DNA of 64,000 nt from Symbiodinium sp. CCMP2592 (taxonomy: Eukaryota; Sar; Dinophyceae; Suessiales; Symbiodiniaceae). The notes under the pieces were generated by a model. It searched no databases. It was not told the DNA's origin and was given only the letters and a program-made list of their open reading frames with translations. The stretch covers positions 310,001 through 374,000 of the forward strand of contig CAJNDT010001313.1 in assembly GCA_905221615.1 (NCBI GenBank). Reading direction: 5' to 3'. Shown here one piece after another: positions 1 to 10,350 of the stretch (positions are counted from its first letter, which is position 1; each line of letters begins with the position of its first letter). The translations under genes and the position numbers were made by a program.

Positions 1-1228
1 CAGCTTTGGTGGTTTCGGTGAGTGTGAGAACTTTGAGCCTACGGCCTGCATGGCCCCTCTTGAGACTTTCTCCTTGAATGGTCGCACGGATGAGAACCAA
101 CGACTTTTCAGTGTTGGTGAGCTTGGTCTTAAGAATTTGGATACGACATTCAAGGATGTTGCTTTGGAGGAGCATTTGATTGCTTCTACTTTAAGGAGGA
201 CACTGAGCCTTGGATCCTCTTTGACTCGGGTGCTGCGACCCACTGCTGTCCGAAGGACTTTGCTTCTGAGTGACCACTTTTGCCACTCACTGGGAAGGCC
301 CCACCTTTGAGGAGCATTTCGGGTCAGCCTTTGACGGTCTTTGGACGCAGACTTGTGAAGGTTGACTTTGAGGGCCAGCCCTGCTTGCTGCACTTTTACG
401 TTTGCAGCGTTCCCTACTGTGTGGTTTCAGTCGGCAGACTTTTGAGGTCAAGATTTTCGATATCTTAACTTTTTCCTGGCGATTCCTTCGACTGGGACTG
501 GGAAGGATTCCTTGGGATTTGATTCCCAAGAGGGCAGGTGCATGCTGCAAAGTGGAGTTCTACTTTTTCACCCACAAAATGATGATGGTTACTTTCTGTG
601 TGAGAATCTGGACACACTTTTCGACGATCGGACTCGCCATGGTGGAGACTTTTCCACTTGCCAGGCAACAAGCGACTTTGGGATGCCAGCACGAAGTCTC
701 AGACTTGGGACTTTGTCCCTCGTGCGCTTTGGCAGGCCATGGCAAGGACACGGCTATGAGCCTACATGGTTGGTCAGTTTGATTCCTTGGTTGCTGTACT
801 TTGGTACCAACCTACGTACTTTTCTGGTCACTACGAAGCCACTTTGTCGCTGCACTTCAATGGGCCGACTTCGCTTTACTTTTCTCCCTACGTGCAAGTT
901 GTGATGCTGTAGATATGAGGCATTGTTGCGACTTTTGGTGTGAATGCAAAACCGCCAAACTTTTCTTCTTTCTCTTATGCCATAAACACGCTTTGTACGT
1001 GGTGCGTGTTATGTGCTGTACGAGAATAAAGTACTTTACTTTAGTCTCGAGGAGGCGTGTGAAAATAACACGTCCCTTTTTCCCCAGACTTTGCCACAAT
1101 GTGGCTCAAGACCACTTTGCCCTCTGCGAAAGGCGCTTCCGAACTTCAGGGCTACTTTGGTCTCAGTCGTGTGAGCTTGTGCAAAGAATTACTTTAGGGT
1201 AGTTTGGTGCGCATTCTGGACAAGTGTA
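1..1228 (+). repeat. Copy A of the 2213-bp-spaced retroelement repeat (left-truncated by the window)
   Basis: It matches 2214-3440 with few substitutions and a few short indels, for example 8 bp missing near 1099 and a 2-bp difference near 193. It opens inside the protease region and ends at ...ttctggacaagtg. AATAAA at 1024 could be an LTR polyadenylation signal. Homology with copy B stops at this end, and copy A is then followed by the primer-binding-like site. Confidence 0.85.
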
Positions 1229-1236
1229 ATTTCGCA

Positions 1237-1248
1237 TGGTAGCGGAGC
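1237..1248 (+). other. Primer-binding-site-like sequence
   Basis: TGGTAGCGGAGC resembles TGGTATCAGAGC, the initiator-Met-tRNA primer site usual for Ty1/copia elements, with a few mismatches. It lies just downstream of repeat copy A and 32 bp before the gag start, the expected position. Confidence 0.5.
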
Positions 1249-1279
1249 TGAAAGCTCCAAGGATCTTTGGTAGAAGAAC

Positions 1280-1666
1280 ATGGCACTAGAAACTTTCTCC
1301 GGGAACCCAGCAGACTGGGAAGAATGGTCATGGAACTTCAAGGCGTGCATTTCGATGTTCGAGGTAGGTGCTGTGACTTTGATGGATAACGCCGAAATGC
1401 GTACGGCCGCACAAGGTGACTTTACGGATGCGGATCTAACAGTCACTTTGGACACCGGTGATGTAGATCCTGAACAGACCGCCAACCGAGTACTTTTCTC
1501 CCGAAAGCTACATTACTTGATTTCGCAACTTGTGAAAGATTCGGCGAAACTTGTCGTGAGGCAGAACGAAGATTCGAACGGTTTCGAGATCATCCGGAAA
1601 AGGAAATCAGCATTGGAACTTTATGAAAGGAAAGAGGAAAGGAAAAGGAGGAAAGCCAACTTCTAG
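1280..1666 (+). pseudogene. gag-like polyprotein, N-terminal part
   Basis: 128 codons from ATG 1280 to TAG 1664. The N-terminus has a tryptophan-rich segment (DWEEWSWNFK, residues 12-21) like the start of copia gag proteins of the UBN2/retrotran_gag type. The tail is rich in Lys, Arg and Glu. The frame closes just before the zinc knuckle, which is in another frame, so a short frameshift separates two parts of what was one protein. It would act as the particle structural protein that packages element RNA. Assignment rests on motif content and gene order. Confidence 0.6.
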
Positions 1667-1787
1667 CTCTACTTCGGTCTGCTGGTCGTGTGGTAAGACA
1701 GGTCACTTTTCGAACAACTGCCCGAACTGCCGTGTTTCAGCTGTTGAAGGTGAAGAACGTTACCCGTCGGACGACACAGGAGATTGA
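1623..1787 (+). pseudogene. gag nucleocapsid zinc knuckle (CCHC)
   Basis: This frame overlaps the end of the gag frame and reads a Lys/Gly-rich stretch, a Ser/Thr linker, then a CCHC knuckle at about 1680-1721 (C-x2-C-x4-H-x4-C, reading CWSCGKTGHFSNNC). This is the nucleic-acid-binding module of retroelement Gag. It ends at TGA 1785. The same frame continues after the stop with a Trp/Asp-rich stretch, so the stop is probably a later mutation. Confidence 0.7.
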
Positions 1788-2144
1788 AATCACTTTGGTG
1801 AGGACGATTGGTCGGATTGGACCGACTGGGCGATCAACGCGGTAAATGAACTTTACAACGATGACAGTTGGGATCACACTTGGGATGACCAACTTTGGTC
1901 TTGGGATACTTGGTCCTGGAATGCTTAACTAAGACTTTACTTCGGACGCTTGGCCTTCAGAGGCCGCTCCTTCGGCGAAGGCCGAAACTTTGGCGAAGCC
2001 TAAGGAAGAGGCTTCTTCGTCAAGCTGCGCGGCAACTTTGCCCGTGCCAGCCGTGACTTTGCAAGGACCACCAGGGCTTTCAGCCACCAAAGCCAAACCG
2101 AAAGCTAAGGCAAGCATCAGCCCGAGCGCTGCTCATGTCGGCTG
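1788..2144 (+). pseudogene. Trp/Asp-rich and Ala/Lys/Pro-rich gag-protease linker, broken
   Basis: From 1788 to about 1927 the knuckle frame reads a tryptophan/aspartate-rich segment with DWSDWTDW and WSWDTWSW. After a stop and frame change, 1939-2130 reads an Ala/Lys/Ser/Pro-rich linker. Neither has a recognisable domain. They join nucleocapsid to protease in a decayed Gag-Pol. Confidence 0.45.
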
Positions 2145-2486
2145 TTGTTCTCGGCAACTCTGGTTTGGGGAACACTTTTCAGAGTTGATGGGATGACGAA
2201 TGGAGTTGTAGACTTCAGCTTTGGTGGTTTCAGTGATTGTGAGAACTTTGAGCCTACGGCCTGCATGGCCCCTCTTGAGACTTTCTCCTTGAATGGTCGC
2301 ACGGATGAGAACCAACGACTTTTCAGTGTTGGTGAGCTTGGTCTTAAGAATTTGGATACGACATTCAAGGATGTTGCTTTGGAGGAGCATTTGATTGCTT
2401 CTACTTTGGAGGACACTGAGCCTTGGATCCTCTTTGACTCGGGTGCTGCGACCCACTGCTGTCCGAAGGACTTTGCTTCTGAGTGA
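2145..2486 (+). pseudogene. Ty1/copia aspartic protease domain, truncated
   Basis: The frame leads into DSGAATHCCP (about 2438-2467), the active-site D-S/T-G-A signature of copia proteases. A TGA at 2484 stops it. The next frame (2493-2681) resumes with the strand expected after the active site (LTVFGRRLVKVDFEGQ), so a small insertion broke the gene here. The break sits at an ACTTT-containing string (gaccacttttgcc). Copy A carries the same region at about 225-470 and is broken again by 2 extra bases near 193. Confidence 0.7.
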
Positions 2487-3440
2487 CCACTTTTGCCACT
2501 CACTGGGAAGGCTCCACCTTTGAGGAGCATTTCGGGTCAGCCTTTGACGGTCTTTGGACGCAGACTTGTGAAGGTTGACTTTGAGGGCCAGCCCTGCTTG
2601 CTGCACTTTTACGTTTGCAGCGTTCCCTACTGTGTGGTTTCAGTCGGCAGACTTTTGAGGTCAGGATTTTCGATATCTTGACTTTTTCCTGGCGATTCCT
2701 TCGTCTGGGACTGGGAAGGATTCCTTGGGATTTGATTCCCAAGAGGGCAGGTGCATGCTGCAAAGTGGAGTTCTACTTTTTCACCCACAAAATGATGATG
2801 GTTACTTTCTGTGTGAGAATCTGGACACACTTTTCGACGATCGGACTCGCCATGGTGGAGACTTTTCCACTTGCCAGGCAACAAGCGACTTTGGGATGCC
2901 AGCACGAAGTCTCAGACTTGGGACTTTGTCCCTCGTGCGCTTTGGCAGGCCATGGCAAGGCCACGGCTATGAGCCTACATGGCTGGTCAGTTTGATTCCT
3001 TGGTTGCTGTACTTTGGTACCAACCTACGTACTTTTCTGGTCACTACGAAGCCACTTTGTCGCTGCACTTCAATGGGCCGACTTCGCTTTACTTTTCTCC
3101 CTACGTGCAAGTTGTGATGCTGTAGATATGAGGCATTGTTGCGACTTTTGGTGTGAATGCAAAACCGCCAAACTTTTCTTCTTTCTCTTATGCCATAAAC
3201 ACGCTTTGTACGTGGTGCGTGTTATGTGCTGTACGAGAAAAAAGTACTTTACTTTAGTCTCGAGGAGGCGTGTGAAAATAACACGTCCCTTTTTCCCCAG
3301 ACTTTGCCACAATGCTACATCGTGGCTCAAGACCACTTTGCCCTCTGCAGAGAGAAAGGCGCTTCCGAACTTCAGGGCTACTTTGGTCTCAGTCGTGTGA
3401 GCTTGTGCAAAGAATTACTTTAGGGTAGTTTGGTGCGCAT
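2214..3440 (+). repeat. Copy B of the retroelement repeat, ending the element
   Basis: It matches 1-1228. Between the protease remnant and the right end no frame gives a recognisable integrase or reverse transcriptase. The right end (...ttctggactagtg) abuts the GGAT microsatellite of the Y1 duplicate. ACTTT occurs about 28 times on the + strand and only two or three times on the - strand. Confidence 0.85.
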
Positions 3441-3603
3441 TCTGGACTAGTGTCCTTTGGCAGTGGATGGATGGATGGATGGATGGATGTGGCTATCTTT
3501 CTGTCTAGTCGATCTACTCTCTCTCTCTCTCTCTGCCGACCTACCTACCCACCGACCTACCTGCCTGTCTATCCATCCATCGATCTATCGATCGATCTAT
3601 CCA

Positions 3604-3623
3604 TGTCTTCGTCTCTCTCTCCG

Positions 3624-3691
<68 letters not shown>
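3604..3691. repeat. CT/TCTC microsatellite
   Basis: Almost uninterrupted (CT)n. A shorter CT run lies at 3518-3533 and (GGAT)n at 3466-3489. Open frames reading Ser-Leu repeats here are microsatellite artefacts. Confidence 0.95.
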
Positions 3692-4076
3692 GCCTTATGA
3701 GTTTATGCATGCATGTATGCATTTATGCATGTATGGATGTAGGTATGTATGCTTGCATGCATGTGTGCATGATGTACGCATGTGCATGCCTGCTTGTGCA
3801 TTCGTGGTGTTGATGATCTTTAAAAGCCGTTTCCGTCTGAGGATTGCTTTGCGAAGGCTTAGGGTAGTATCTGGTGCTCCAATTTTGCAAGGTCCCAAAC
3901 ACCATGCGCAAAGAACCTCTCAAGCATATATCATCAATAGTCAGATGAAAGGCTGGCCTGCCGGCTGCCTGTATTTGAATGAAATATTGAACAATGAGCT
4001 ATCCTAGATTTGCACTTCCACCTGCACGCCATTCTTCAGGCACGAGAAGCGCTTTCCGCAAAATACAAACAAGACC

Positions 4077-4560
4077 CAAGGAAATCCTAAACCCTAAACC
4101 CGAAACAGCCTAAATCCTCAACCCCACATACCCCTAAACCCTATATGCCCTAACCCTACATCCTATTCCCCGCAATACCCCTAAACCTATATACACCCAA
4201 ACCCCACATCCTTCGCCCCCACATACCCTTGAATCCTGAAACCCTACCCTAACCCCCTTACATCTGCCACCACATACCCTTAAACCCTATACAGCCTAAC
4301 CCCATACATCCTATGCCCCCACATGCCCTTAAACCCTAAACGGTAACCCTAAGTCCTACCCCCTAAGCCTGAAAGTTTCAGAGCCTCCGATTTCAGCCTC
4401 TGTCGGAGGTGACTCACGATCACATCGAGTGTCTGGAGTGCAAGGCACCTCGGTATTGGCGTTGGTGATGGGATTCGGGTTGTGCACGGGGTTCGGGGTT
4501 TCGGATTCTTTACGGGTTTTAGGTTTTAGGGCCAGGGTTTAGGCTTTTAGGGTTTCGGGT
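4077..4560. repeat. Degenerate interstitial telomere-type repeats
   Basis: Many imperfect CCCTAAA units on the + strand to about 4370, then TTTAGGG-type units at about 4500-4560, so the two arrays face each other. TTTAGGG is the plant/dinoflagellate-type telomere unit. The second copy is at 39120-39530. Confidence 0.7.
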
Positions 4561-5267
4561 TTAGCGCCCCTGGTGAGGCACCTTATTAAGGATCCCTGTG
4601 TTTTTAGGTGGGTCTTCTCTATGAGCCCTCATATTTTTCATTAGAAGGGGTCTTAAGAGGGTTAAGGGTTTTAGAAGCATTCTATGATAACAGGAAATTA
4701 GCGTATAGAGTTTCCTCATATATATATATATGTGGTATATGTCTGCACAAGGTGGGTTACTTGAGGTTAAGATAGAGCGTGCAGAGCTGAGGGTTGAGGG
4801 TTTGTGGTGTCCTGATGTCAACCGCGATTACTTCCGCAAGATCAGGGCATTCATTGCTCGAGGGTTCAGGACGGAGCACTAACACAAGACTCAGATGCGG
4901 GGCTTCAAACTAGTAAGGCTCTTTGGGTGGAATCTTTGCATGACTGAGGATCATCTTCAACGCTAGGGTCCTGAAACTCCTGGAGGGCCGAGTTTCAGCT
5001 TCATTGTGGTACCCTAAGAACGTTACCAATGCTACATGTCCTAGGAACCTTACCATGTCTCCATGTAGTAATTATGTTATATTTAATTCTATTAGAATAT
5101 ACTATACTGTGTGATTGTTTCTTGCATTATTTATAGGTTTGGATCATATTATGTTAAAAATGGTATTTTCTAATATTGTGTTATCTTATCTTGCTTTATA
5201 TTGCACTACATCAGATTGTGTTATGTGTTGAACAGGTTGTACATCTTTACAAATTTTTACAGTGTCA

Positions 5268-5269
<2 letters not shown>

Positions 5270-5302
<33 letters not shown>

Positions 5303-5497
5303 GCCGTATATGTATATGTATATATATATATGTATGTATGGATGTATGTATGTATGTATGTATGTATGTGTGTGTGTATGTGTGTATGTCTGTATGCATG
5401 TATGTATGTATGTATGTGTGTATGTGTGTATGTATGTATGTATGTATGTATGTATGTGTGTATGTATGTATGTATGTATGTATGTGTGTGTATGTAC
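5270..5497. repeat. (AT)n and (TATG)n microsatellite
   Basis: (AT)n at 5272-5300, then TATG/TGTG repeats to about 5497. All open frames here are low-complexity artefacts. The tract is much longer than in copy Y2, where only a few TATG units remain (about 40357-40379). Confidence 0.95.
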
Positions 5498-5510
5498 ACA
5501 AATACCAGCT

Positions 5511-5515
5511 TATTG
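5511..5515. other. Left target-site duplication TATTG
   Basis: TATTG directly precedes the left inverted repeat. The same 5 bp directly follows the right inverted repeat at 34316-34320, and occurs once at the empty site 40395-40399. Confidence 0.9.
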
Positions 5516-5586
5516 TCCACACACTCGTTTTGAGGGTTGGATCCTTGGGGGCTGGATCAGGGGGGTTTGAAGGCCAAAACCAATTT
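5516..5586 (+). repeat. Left terminal inverted repeat
   Basis: It begins TCCACACACTCG. The reverse complement of the right end begins TCCACATGCTCG. The shared core includes GGGTTGGATCC and GGGGGCTGGATCAG. Similarity fades after about 50 bp, with a weaker match (CCAAAACCAA) to about 70 bp. Confidence 0.88.
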
Positions 5587-6429
5587 CCTCAATAGTGCAG
5601 TTCAATATACCGATTTAAGGTTTCAAGCTGTTGTAGTATTAGCTTAATTTATGTATTTTATTAGGAATTTCAGTACCGGGGGCACGGCCGTTGACCAAAA
5701 CATTTTAAAGCACACTGGGAAGCCAGCGTGAGGAAACCCTTTTTTGCCAAACATTTTTGCATTTGTCCAAGCCGGATGTATTGAGCGATCACGTGCCACT
5801 GCTTGGTTGGCTTGGTTGGCTTGGTTGCTTGGTTGGCTTGGTTGGCTTGCTTGGCTTGGTTCGACTCGCCCTACCCATCCTGCACGCCCCAGCTCAGAGT
5901 GGTCTTGGAGACCGCTCCAGTCGGGCTCGGACCACGTGAGCAATGGGTCCTTGATCCGTGCGGGACAGTGTCGCTGGCCGGGCGCTGGGGATTTACTCTG
6001 TGTGCTGCTTGCCTGTTCAGCCAGGCGGTGTGTCCGCCGCAGGGTGAAATGCACACAGATTGCAGGGAAGGCCTTGCTAATATTAAATACTATGCCACGT
6101 ACCCACACCACGGTCGAAGTATTAACTTCGATCACTGCTGCTTGCCGGCATGGCCCCGCATGGCATCTTATGCTGTGCCTCATTGACAGGTCTTCAGTAA
6201 CCGGCGCGTCGCGCAGCGATTCCGGTGCACTCGATGACGAGCATGACCTGTCCTCTTGCGGGCCTGTATGCAGGGCAATTGGATTTCAGCGCTCCGCATA
6301 GGGCAAAGAAGGCGCATACTCAGCAGGGTGACCCCATCTTGGCCAAATGGGGGTGGCATTTAAATAAGAAGTCTCCAGTCCGCATGACTGTCAGAGCACG
6401 CTCGTGTTTGCAAAGACGCTGGGGAGGCC
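5587..6429. other. Left subterminal region, no supported gene
   Basis: It holds a short (TTGGTTGGC)n tract at about 5801-5862. Long open frames exist on both strands over this tract, but they read Trp/Leu/Gly or Ser/Gln/Pro repeats and show no domain. A TATTAA/TTAATA-containing stretch lies at 6079-6125. I see no exon here. Confidence 0.6.
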
Positions 6430-6880
6430 GTTACTGTGTCGGCATGGCATTGCTTGGCTTGGTTGATTCGATTCTGCAGTGGCATCAATTCTGGTAGCAT
6501 CAATCAATTGTGGTAGTCAGCATGGCATTGCTTGGCTTGGTTGATTCGATGCTGCAGTGGCATCAATTCTGGTAGCATCAATCAATGTCAATGGTGGTAG
6601 TCAGCATGGCATTGCATGGCTTGATTGCTTCGATTGTTGCGGTGGCATCTGATTCGATTTTGCGGTGGCATCAATTCTGATACCATCAGTTCTGGTAGCA
6701 GCAACTGTGGTAGTCAGCATGGCATTTCTTGGCTTGGTTGATTCGATTAATTTTGCAGTGGCATCAATTCTGGTAGCATCAGTTCTGGTAGCATCAATTT
6801 GTCAATTGTGGTAGCAACAATTGTGGTAGCGCTAATTGTGGTAGCATGATTTGCGGTAGTATAACTATTGTGGTAGCATC
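6430..6880. repeat. Subterminal tandem repeat with nested AATTGTGGTAGC units
   Basis: About four degenerate units of roughly 80-110 bp (near 6443, 6520, 6604 and 6714) share CATGGCATTGCTTGGCTTGG, TTGATTCGATT, GTGGCATCAATTCTGG and CAATTGTGGTAG. The last unit breaks into short copies of aattgtggtagc. The first CAATTG hexamers of the element occur here. Confidence 0.8.
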
Positions 6881-7101
6881 AATGGCAAGGTCTGCCTGGC
6901 ATGTTTTGACAGAGCCGGGGGGGGGGGCAGGGCTGGCATGAAATTTGCATTTTGCCAGGTGAAGTCGTTTCAGAAGGCATGTGAGTGATATTTGCGCGGA
7001 AGGCTCAGTGAGTGTGTGTGTGTGTGTGTGTGTCAGCTTGCTTGGTGATTGATTGTGAGCCCCTTGTAACCTAATGCTGCAGTTCTGGCTCAAGTTGTGC
7101 T

Positions 7102-8114
7102 ATGTCGAGTGTGGCCCTCCAGCATCTCCCTGAGGAATTGTGTCTCGAGGAGCAGGGCCAGGATCTCCGGAAAGCACAGCAAGCAATCTACTTGCTCTAT
7201 TTGCTCTGCCCGAGAAAGGCTGGTGATCTTGTGACACCTGCAGTACATTTCAGACAATTTCCAATTGAGAATAATTTGCTACCTGACATGTCATTGTTTC
7301 AATGCAACAACATTTGAGGAGATCTTTCAATCGGGCAAGAGACGGCATCAACAAACCAGAAGCCTGGATTCTGTCAGCCTGTAACAAGAACGTTAGAGAG
7401 CACTTTGGCAAAGATTGATGCAGCCCTTTTTTTGCGCTTAACCTTTCATCATTACAATTCCGTGTTCATTCGAGGCACAATCAAAGCTTGGGGATAGTAT
7501 ACAGCCAATTCGATGTCGGGAACTACAGCAGCAAGAAAGCAGACGCCTCAACGACGAAAAGTTCCGGTGACTTGGGGCGAGGCAAAGACGAAGAGGACTC
7601 GGACGATTGGGGACGCAAGTGGAAGGACCCCGAGAGAAACAAGAGACCACGAACCGGCTATTGATGCTACTGATGATGTGAGCTCTATTGACAACCCGAG
7701 CTCTTCGGCAGCTGCTTTCTGCTCCAACACTTCGAGGTCAGTTTTCCTGGGCGGCAAAACCTACGTTTGGCCGAAGAGAGTGGTGATCGTTGGTTATGGG
7801 GTTGCCCAACATGGAAATCGTCCATCACGTCAGATGACAAGATGACAGACTTGTTGGAGAGGTTGGACAGGGAATGTAACTTTTCTAACAAATGGGAGGT
7901 TCGCTTGCAGCAGTCAATGCGCATGTCGAAGCTTCATGACATTTGTACATTTTTCATTCATTTCAGTTTCACTCAATTGACAATTGAGGGCAGTGACAGT
8001 GACAGTCATGGATGGAAGCCAAGGGAGGCCGAAGGAGGAAGGTTTGGCAGAGAATGTGGCCTATACCAGCATATCATGGCACAGGTGCCTGGTCGAACAG
8101 GTGTTGCTTCATGA
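7102..8114 (+). CDS. Unknown multi-exon gene (model approximate)
   Basis: Several stretches look coding but their joins are not fully resolved. ATG 7102 opens MSSVALQHLPEELC... to about 7222. A short exon near 7319-7410 reads ...DGINKPEAWILSACNKNVREHF. A charged exon near 7498-7665 reads ...GRGKDEEDSDDWGRKWKDPE.... A third frame at about 7780-7945 reads ...DDKMTDLLERLDRECNFSNKWEVRLQQ.... A last piece at about 8000-8114 ends in TGA after a Ser/Asp/Gly-rich stretch. A GC-donor intron at about 7411-7497 keeps phase. No domain is recognised. The gene lies first in the + strand series of the giant element. It may be partly decayed, because stops lie between 7666 and 7690. Confidence 0.45.
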
Positions 8115-8497
8115 ATCGAGTTGTATAATAATTAATTTTAATTTTAATAAATAATTCACCCTACTGACCGAGGTGTATCGTCATCCCGCAGCGCTCAAGA
8201 CGCTCCACTTCATCCTCAATTTTCCCGACAAGTTGCTCAGGCTTCTCGAGTCTTTGAATGCTGAAGGTCTTGGAGGTTTTTTTTAGGTTCAGGGACTAGG
8301 ATAATTATAACCCTCCTATGTGGTCCTTCAATTGTCAGGATCTGCTGTTCGGCGGGATGGCACAGGACGTGTGCCATGATTGCGTTGGTCATGGCTCTCT
8401 TCCAAGTCGCTGTGCTGAATTGACTCATTGGTCCAGGTGACACTCAATTGTCTAGTTTTTGTAGGTATCAGCTGTCAGTGCAGGTCTGTGGCATCGA

Positions 8498-8857
8498 ATG
8501 CGTCGCATGGTTCGACACTTTAGTCCAGAAGCACAGAAACACAGATCACAGGGCCATCGCTGCCGATCAACAGCACATTATCGACTTCGCCAATGGCAAT
8601 CACGTGTCGCTGAGCAGCTTCAGATTTTCGAATGTTGTTTTGAGGTTGTAATATGTAAATATTTAAATGCAATCCATGGTTCTGCCAAAGTGTGCATCAG
8701 GAAGCAGAAGCATCTCCTGCCGTCCATTGGTTGGTCGTCGGATGAATGGAAGACAGCATTGCAAAATGCTTGGAACACATGGACCGACCAATTTGCAGGG
8801 CAGACTGATTGGGCTTCCATTCAGATGTGCCTGGACTCGAATTCCGCATTGATTTGA
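8498..8857 (+). CDS. Small hypothetical protein, 119 aa
   Basis: A single open frame from ATG 8498 (a second in-frame ATG at 8507) to TGA 8855. The first half is rich in Arg, His and Gln. The second half, with DEWKTALQNAWNTWTDQF, looks like an amphipathic helical protein. An AT-rich stretch at 8644-8690 in the middle could be an in-frame intron, but no phase-matched GT-AG pair is clear. No family is recognised. It ends 61 bp before the next gene. Confidence 0.4.
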   Translation: MRRMVRHFSPEAQKHRSQGHRCRSTAHYRLRQWQSRVAEQLQIFECCFEVVICKYLNAIHGSAKVCIRKQKHLLPSIGWSSDEWKTALQNAWNTWTDQFAGQTDWASIQMCLDSNSALI

Positions 8858-8918
8858 TTTGCAGCCTGCCCTGTAGTGCCAACACGTACCACTTTGACTC
8901 AGGAACTTGACAACAAGA

Positions 8919-10350
8919 ATGGTCAAGGACAAGCAGGAACATCCCGTGGACACACCTGCCAGGACAGTTCAGAAGCTTCAGAAGCGAAATCAGAAGACGA
9001 AGTCAAGAGGAACTGCTGCAGCAGCAGCAGCAGCTGGGAGCAACACTACATTTTCGCTTCAGCTTCAAGAATAAATAATAACATTTCAGTCACAATTGAC
9101 ATCCTCAATTGAGTGTGTGTGTGTCGTCTTCAATGCAAAGCATTTGAGGTGCTGCCAGATGCCAAAAGAGCACGAACTGCTCCGTGTGAGATCCCGGAGA
9201 CAGATGTCGATGACACCACAACAGGGGGTGGTGAACCTGCATCCTCCAGTTCTGCTACTCCGGCTTTTGCCAGGCCACCAGTGCCCGCTCCAGAGTGGCT
9301 TCCTTCAGTTTGGACCAATGATCCAAAAGCATCACCAGCAAAAAAAACAAAAGCCAGGGCAACAGCATCAACAGACGAGCCAGGGGCAGGACCAAAAGCA
9401 GGAGCACCACCAAAAGCAAGACCGCCAGCAAAAGAAGGGGCATCAGCAGAAGTAGGGGCAACGGCAAAAACAAAGCCAGCACCTCTTACGAAAAGCATGC
9501 CTGCAAAGCCGAAAAAGCCGGCTGCAAAGCCGCCAAAGCCGCTATCAGTGGTTGAGGTTGATTCTCCAGAGGGTGTGCCGGAACCGAAAGATCCGCCCAA
9601 GTCTCGTCCGTTACATCCAAGGGATGCACGTCTGGCAGCAACACATCCAGTTCAACCTGCCTTTCCTCCGACGGCGCCAGCAAACCCAACACTTCCGATG
9701 ATGACGGCATGTGAGATGGCTGTTGGGGAATGCTTTCAGACATTCCTAGGTGGTGGTGCTGCACTGCCGAGCAACAGTTCAGCTCGATCTTCAATTGAGA
9801 ACATGGTGTCGAGTTTGGCGAATGCTGTGTGGGAGAGGCTGCAGCCAAAACTTGTGGAACTTCAATTCATGTCAACACTTGAGCACAGTGTTCCACTGGC
9901 ACCTGCCGGTGCGCTGGCGGACCTCACAGCGTGGAATCCGAGTCTTCCTGAGAAGTCGGAGCCCTACAAGGCTGAGCAGGAGCAAATCGACCAGGAGGCG
10001 GAAGAGGAGGAAGCAGAGGAGCACGATGAAGAAGTAGCCCCTACCATCGACAGAGACCCTGTGATGCAGCCTGGCAGGGATTTGCATGCAGTTTACAGTG
10101 TTGTATTGTTTATATGAAACAGTTGAGGCTGGAGATCTTGGAGGACTACTATATCCCTGAGGATGTCAAGGACCAGTTCTTCCATGTGGCCACCCATCCC
10201 GATCTCCCATTGCAGCGCCAGGTCAAGCTCATGCCGCTTGAACTGTTCATTGATTCATTGTGCACCATTACATCCCTTTAAGACTCAGACTCACATGAAT
10301 CAATCAATATCTGTAGTGCCAAGGATGAACATGCTGATGCGCCATGGTGA
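8919..10350 (+). CDS. Unknown Ala/Pro/Lys-rich protein with acidic tail, 420 codons, 4 exons
   Basis: Model: 8919-9068, 9149-10090, 10123-10259, 10317-10350, giving exactly 420 codons before TGA 10348. Introns are 80 bp (GA-AG), 32 bp (GT-AG) and 57 bp (GT-AG). The N-terminus is basic, then comes an Ala run (about residues 34-40). Residues about 75-170 are Ala/Pro/Lys-rich and probably disordered. A more ordered stretch follows (...MTACEMAVGECFQTFLGGG... SSLANAVWERLQPKLVELQF), then a Glu-rich segment. The exon LRLEILEDYYIPEDVKDQFFHVATHPD... is too short to stand out on its own. No catalytic motif is seen. In-frame coding-like sequence continues past the TGA, so a further exon is possible. Confidence 0.6.

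Larger units (their letters stand above)
1..3440 (+). mobile_element. Ty1/copia-like retroelement remnant, head-to-tail tandem
   Basis: Two near-identical segments (1-1228 and 2214-3440, spacing 2213 bp) flank a primer-binding-like site, a gag-like frame, a zinc knuckle and an aspartic protease. The order PBS, gag, zinc knuckle, protease is that of Ty1/copia elements. Integrase, reverse transcriptase and RNase H are not present, so this is a deleted, non-autonomous derivative. The repeat already includes protease sequence at the left edge of the window, so it is not a simple pair of LTRs. A tandem array in which neighbouring units share an LTR fits better, with the LTR lying in the right part of each repeat; its left edge cannot be fixed here. 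Frames are broken at several places. Confidence 0.75.
3457..5510. repeat. Segmental duplicate Y, copy 1
   Basis: The same order of sequence is found at 38563-40394: (GGAT)n, CTCT tracts, TGCATG-rich DNA, a segment with ...tttgcaaggtcccaaacacc, degenerate CCCTAAA repeats, an (AT)n tract, an AT-rich stretch and a TATG tract ending in acacaaataccagct. Identity is high outside the microsatellites. I see no gene in it. It ends exactly at the target site of the giant element. Confidence 0.85.

Noticed and set aside
1100-1115. Spliced-leader-like GTGGCTCAAG in the copia repeat
   Set aside because: Only eight leader bases match, and the same octamer recurs elsewhere; too short to support a relic.
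1-3440. The two copies as plain 5' and 3' LTRs of one element
   Set aside because: The repeat includes protease coding sequence and extends past the left edge of the window, so it is larger than an LTR; a tandem array explains it better.
5265-5570. Overlapping open frames on both strands
   Set aside because: They only translate AT and TATG microsatellites (Tyr/Ile/Val/Cys or Thr/His/Ile repeats).
5644-6301. 179-codon (-) and 185-codon (+) frames at the left end of the giant element
   Set aside because: They cross the TTGGTTGGC tract, lack any motif and overlap each other; coding potential is not better on one strand.
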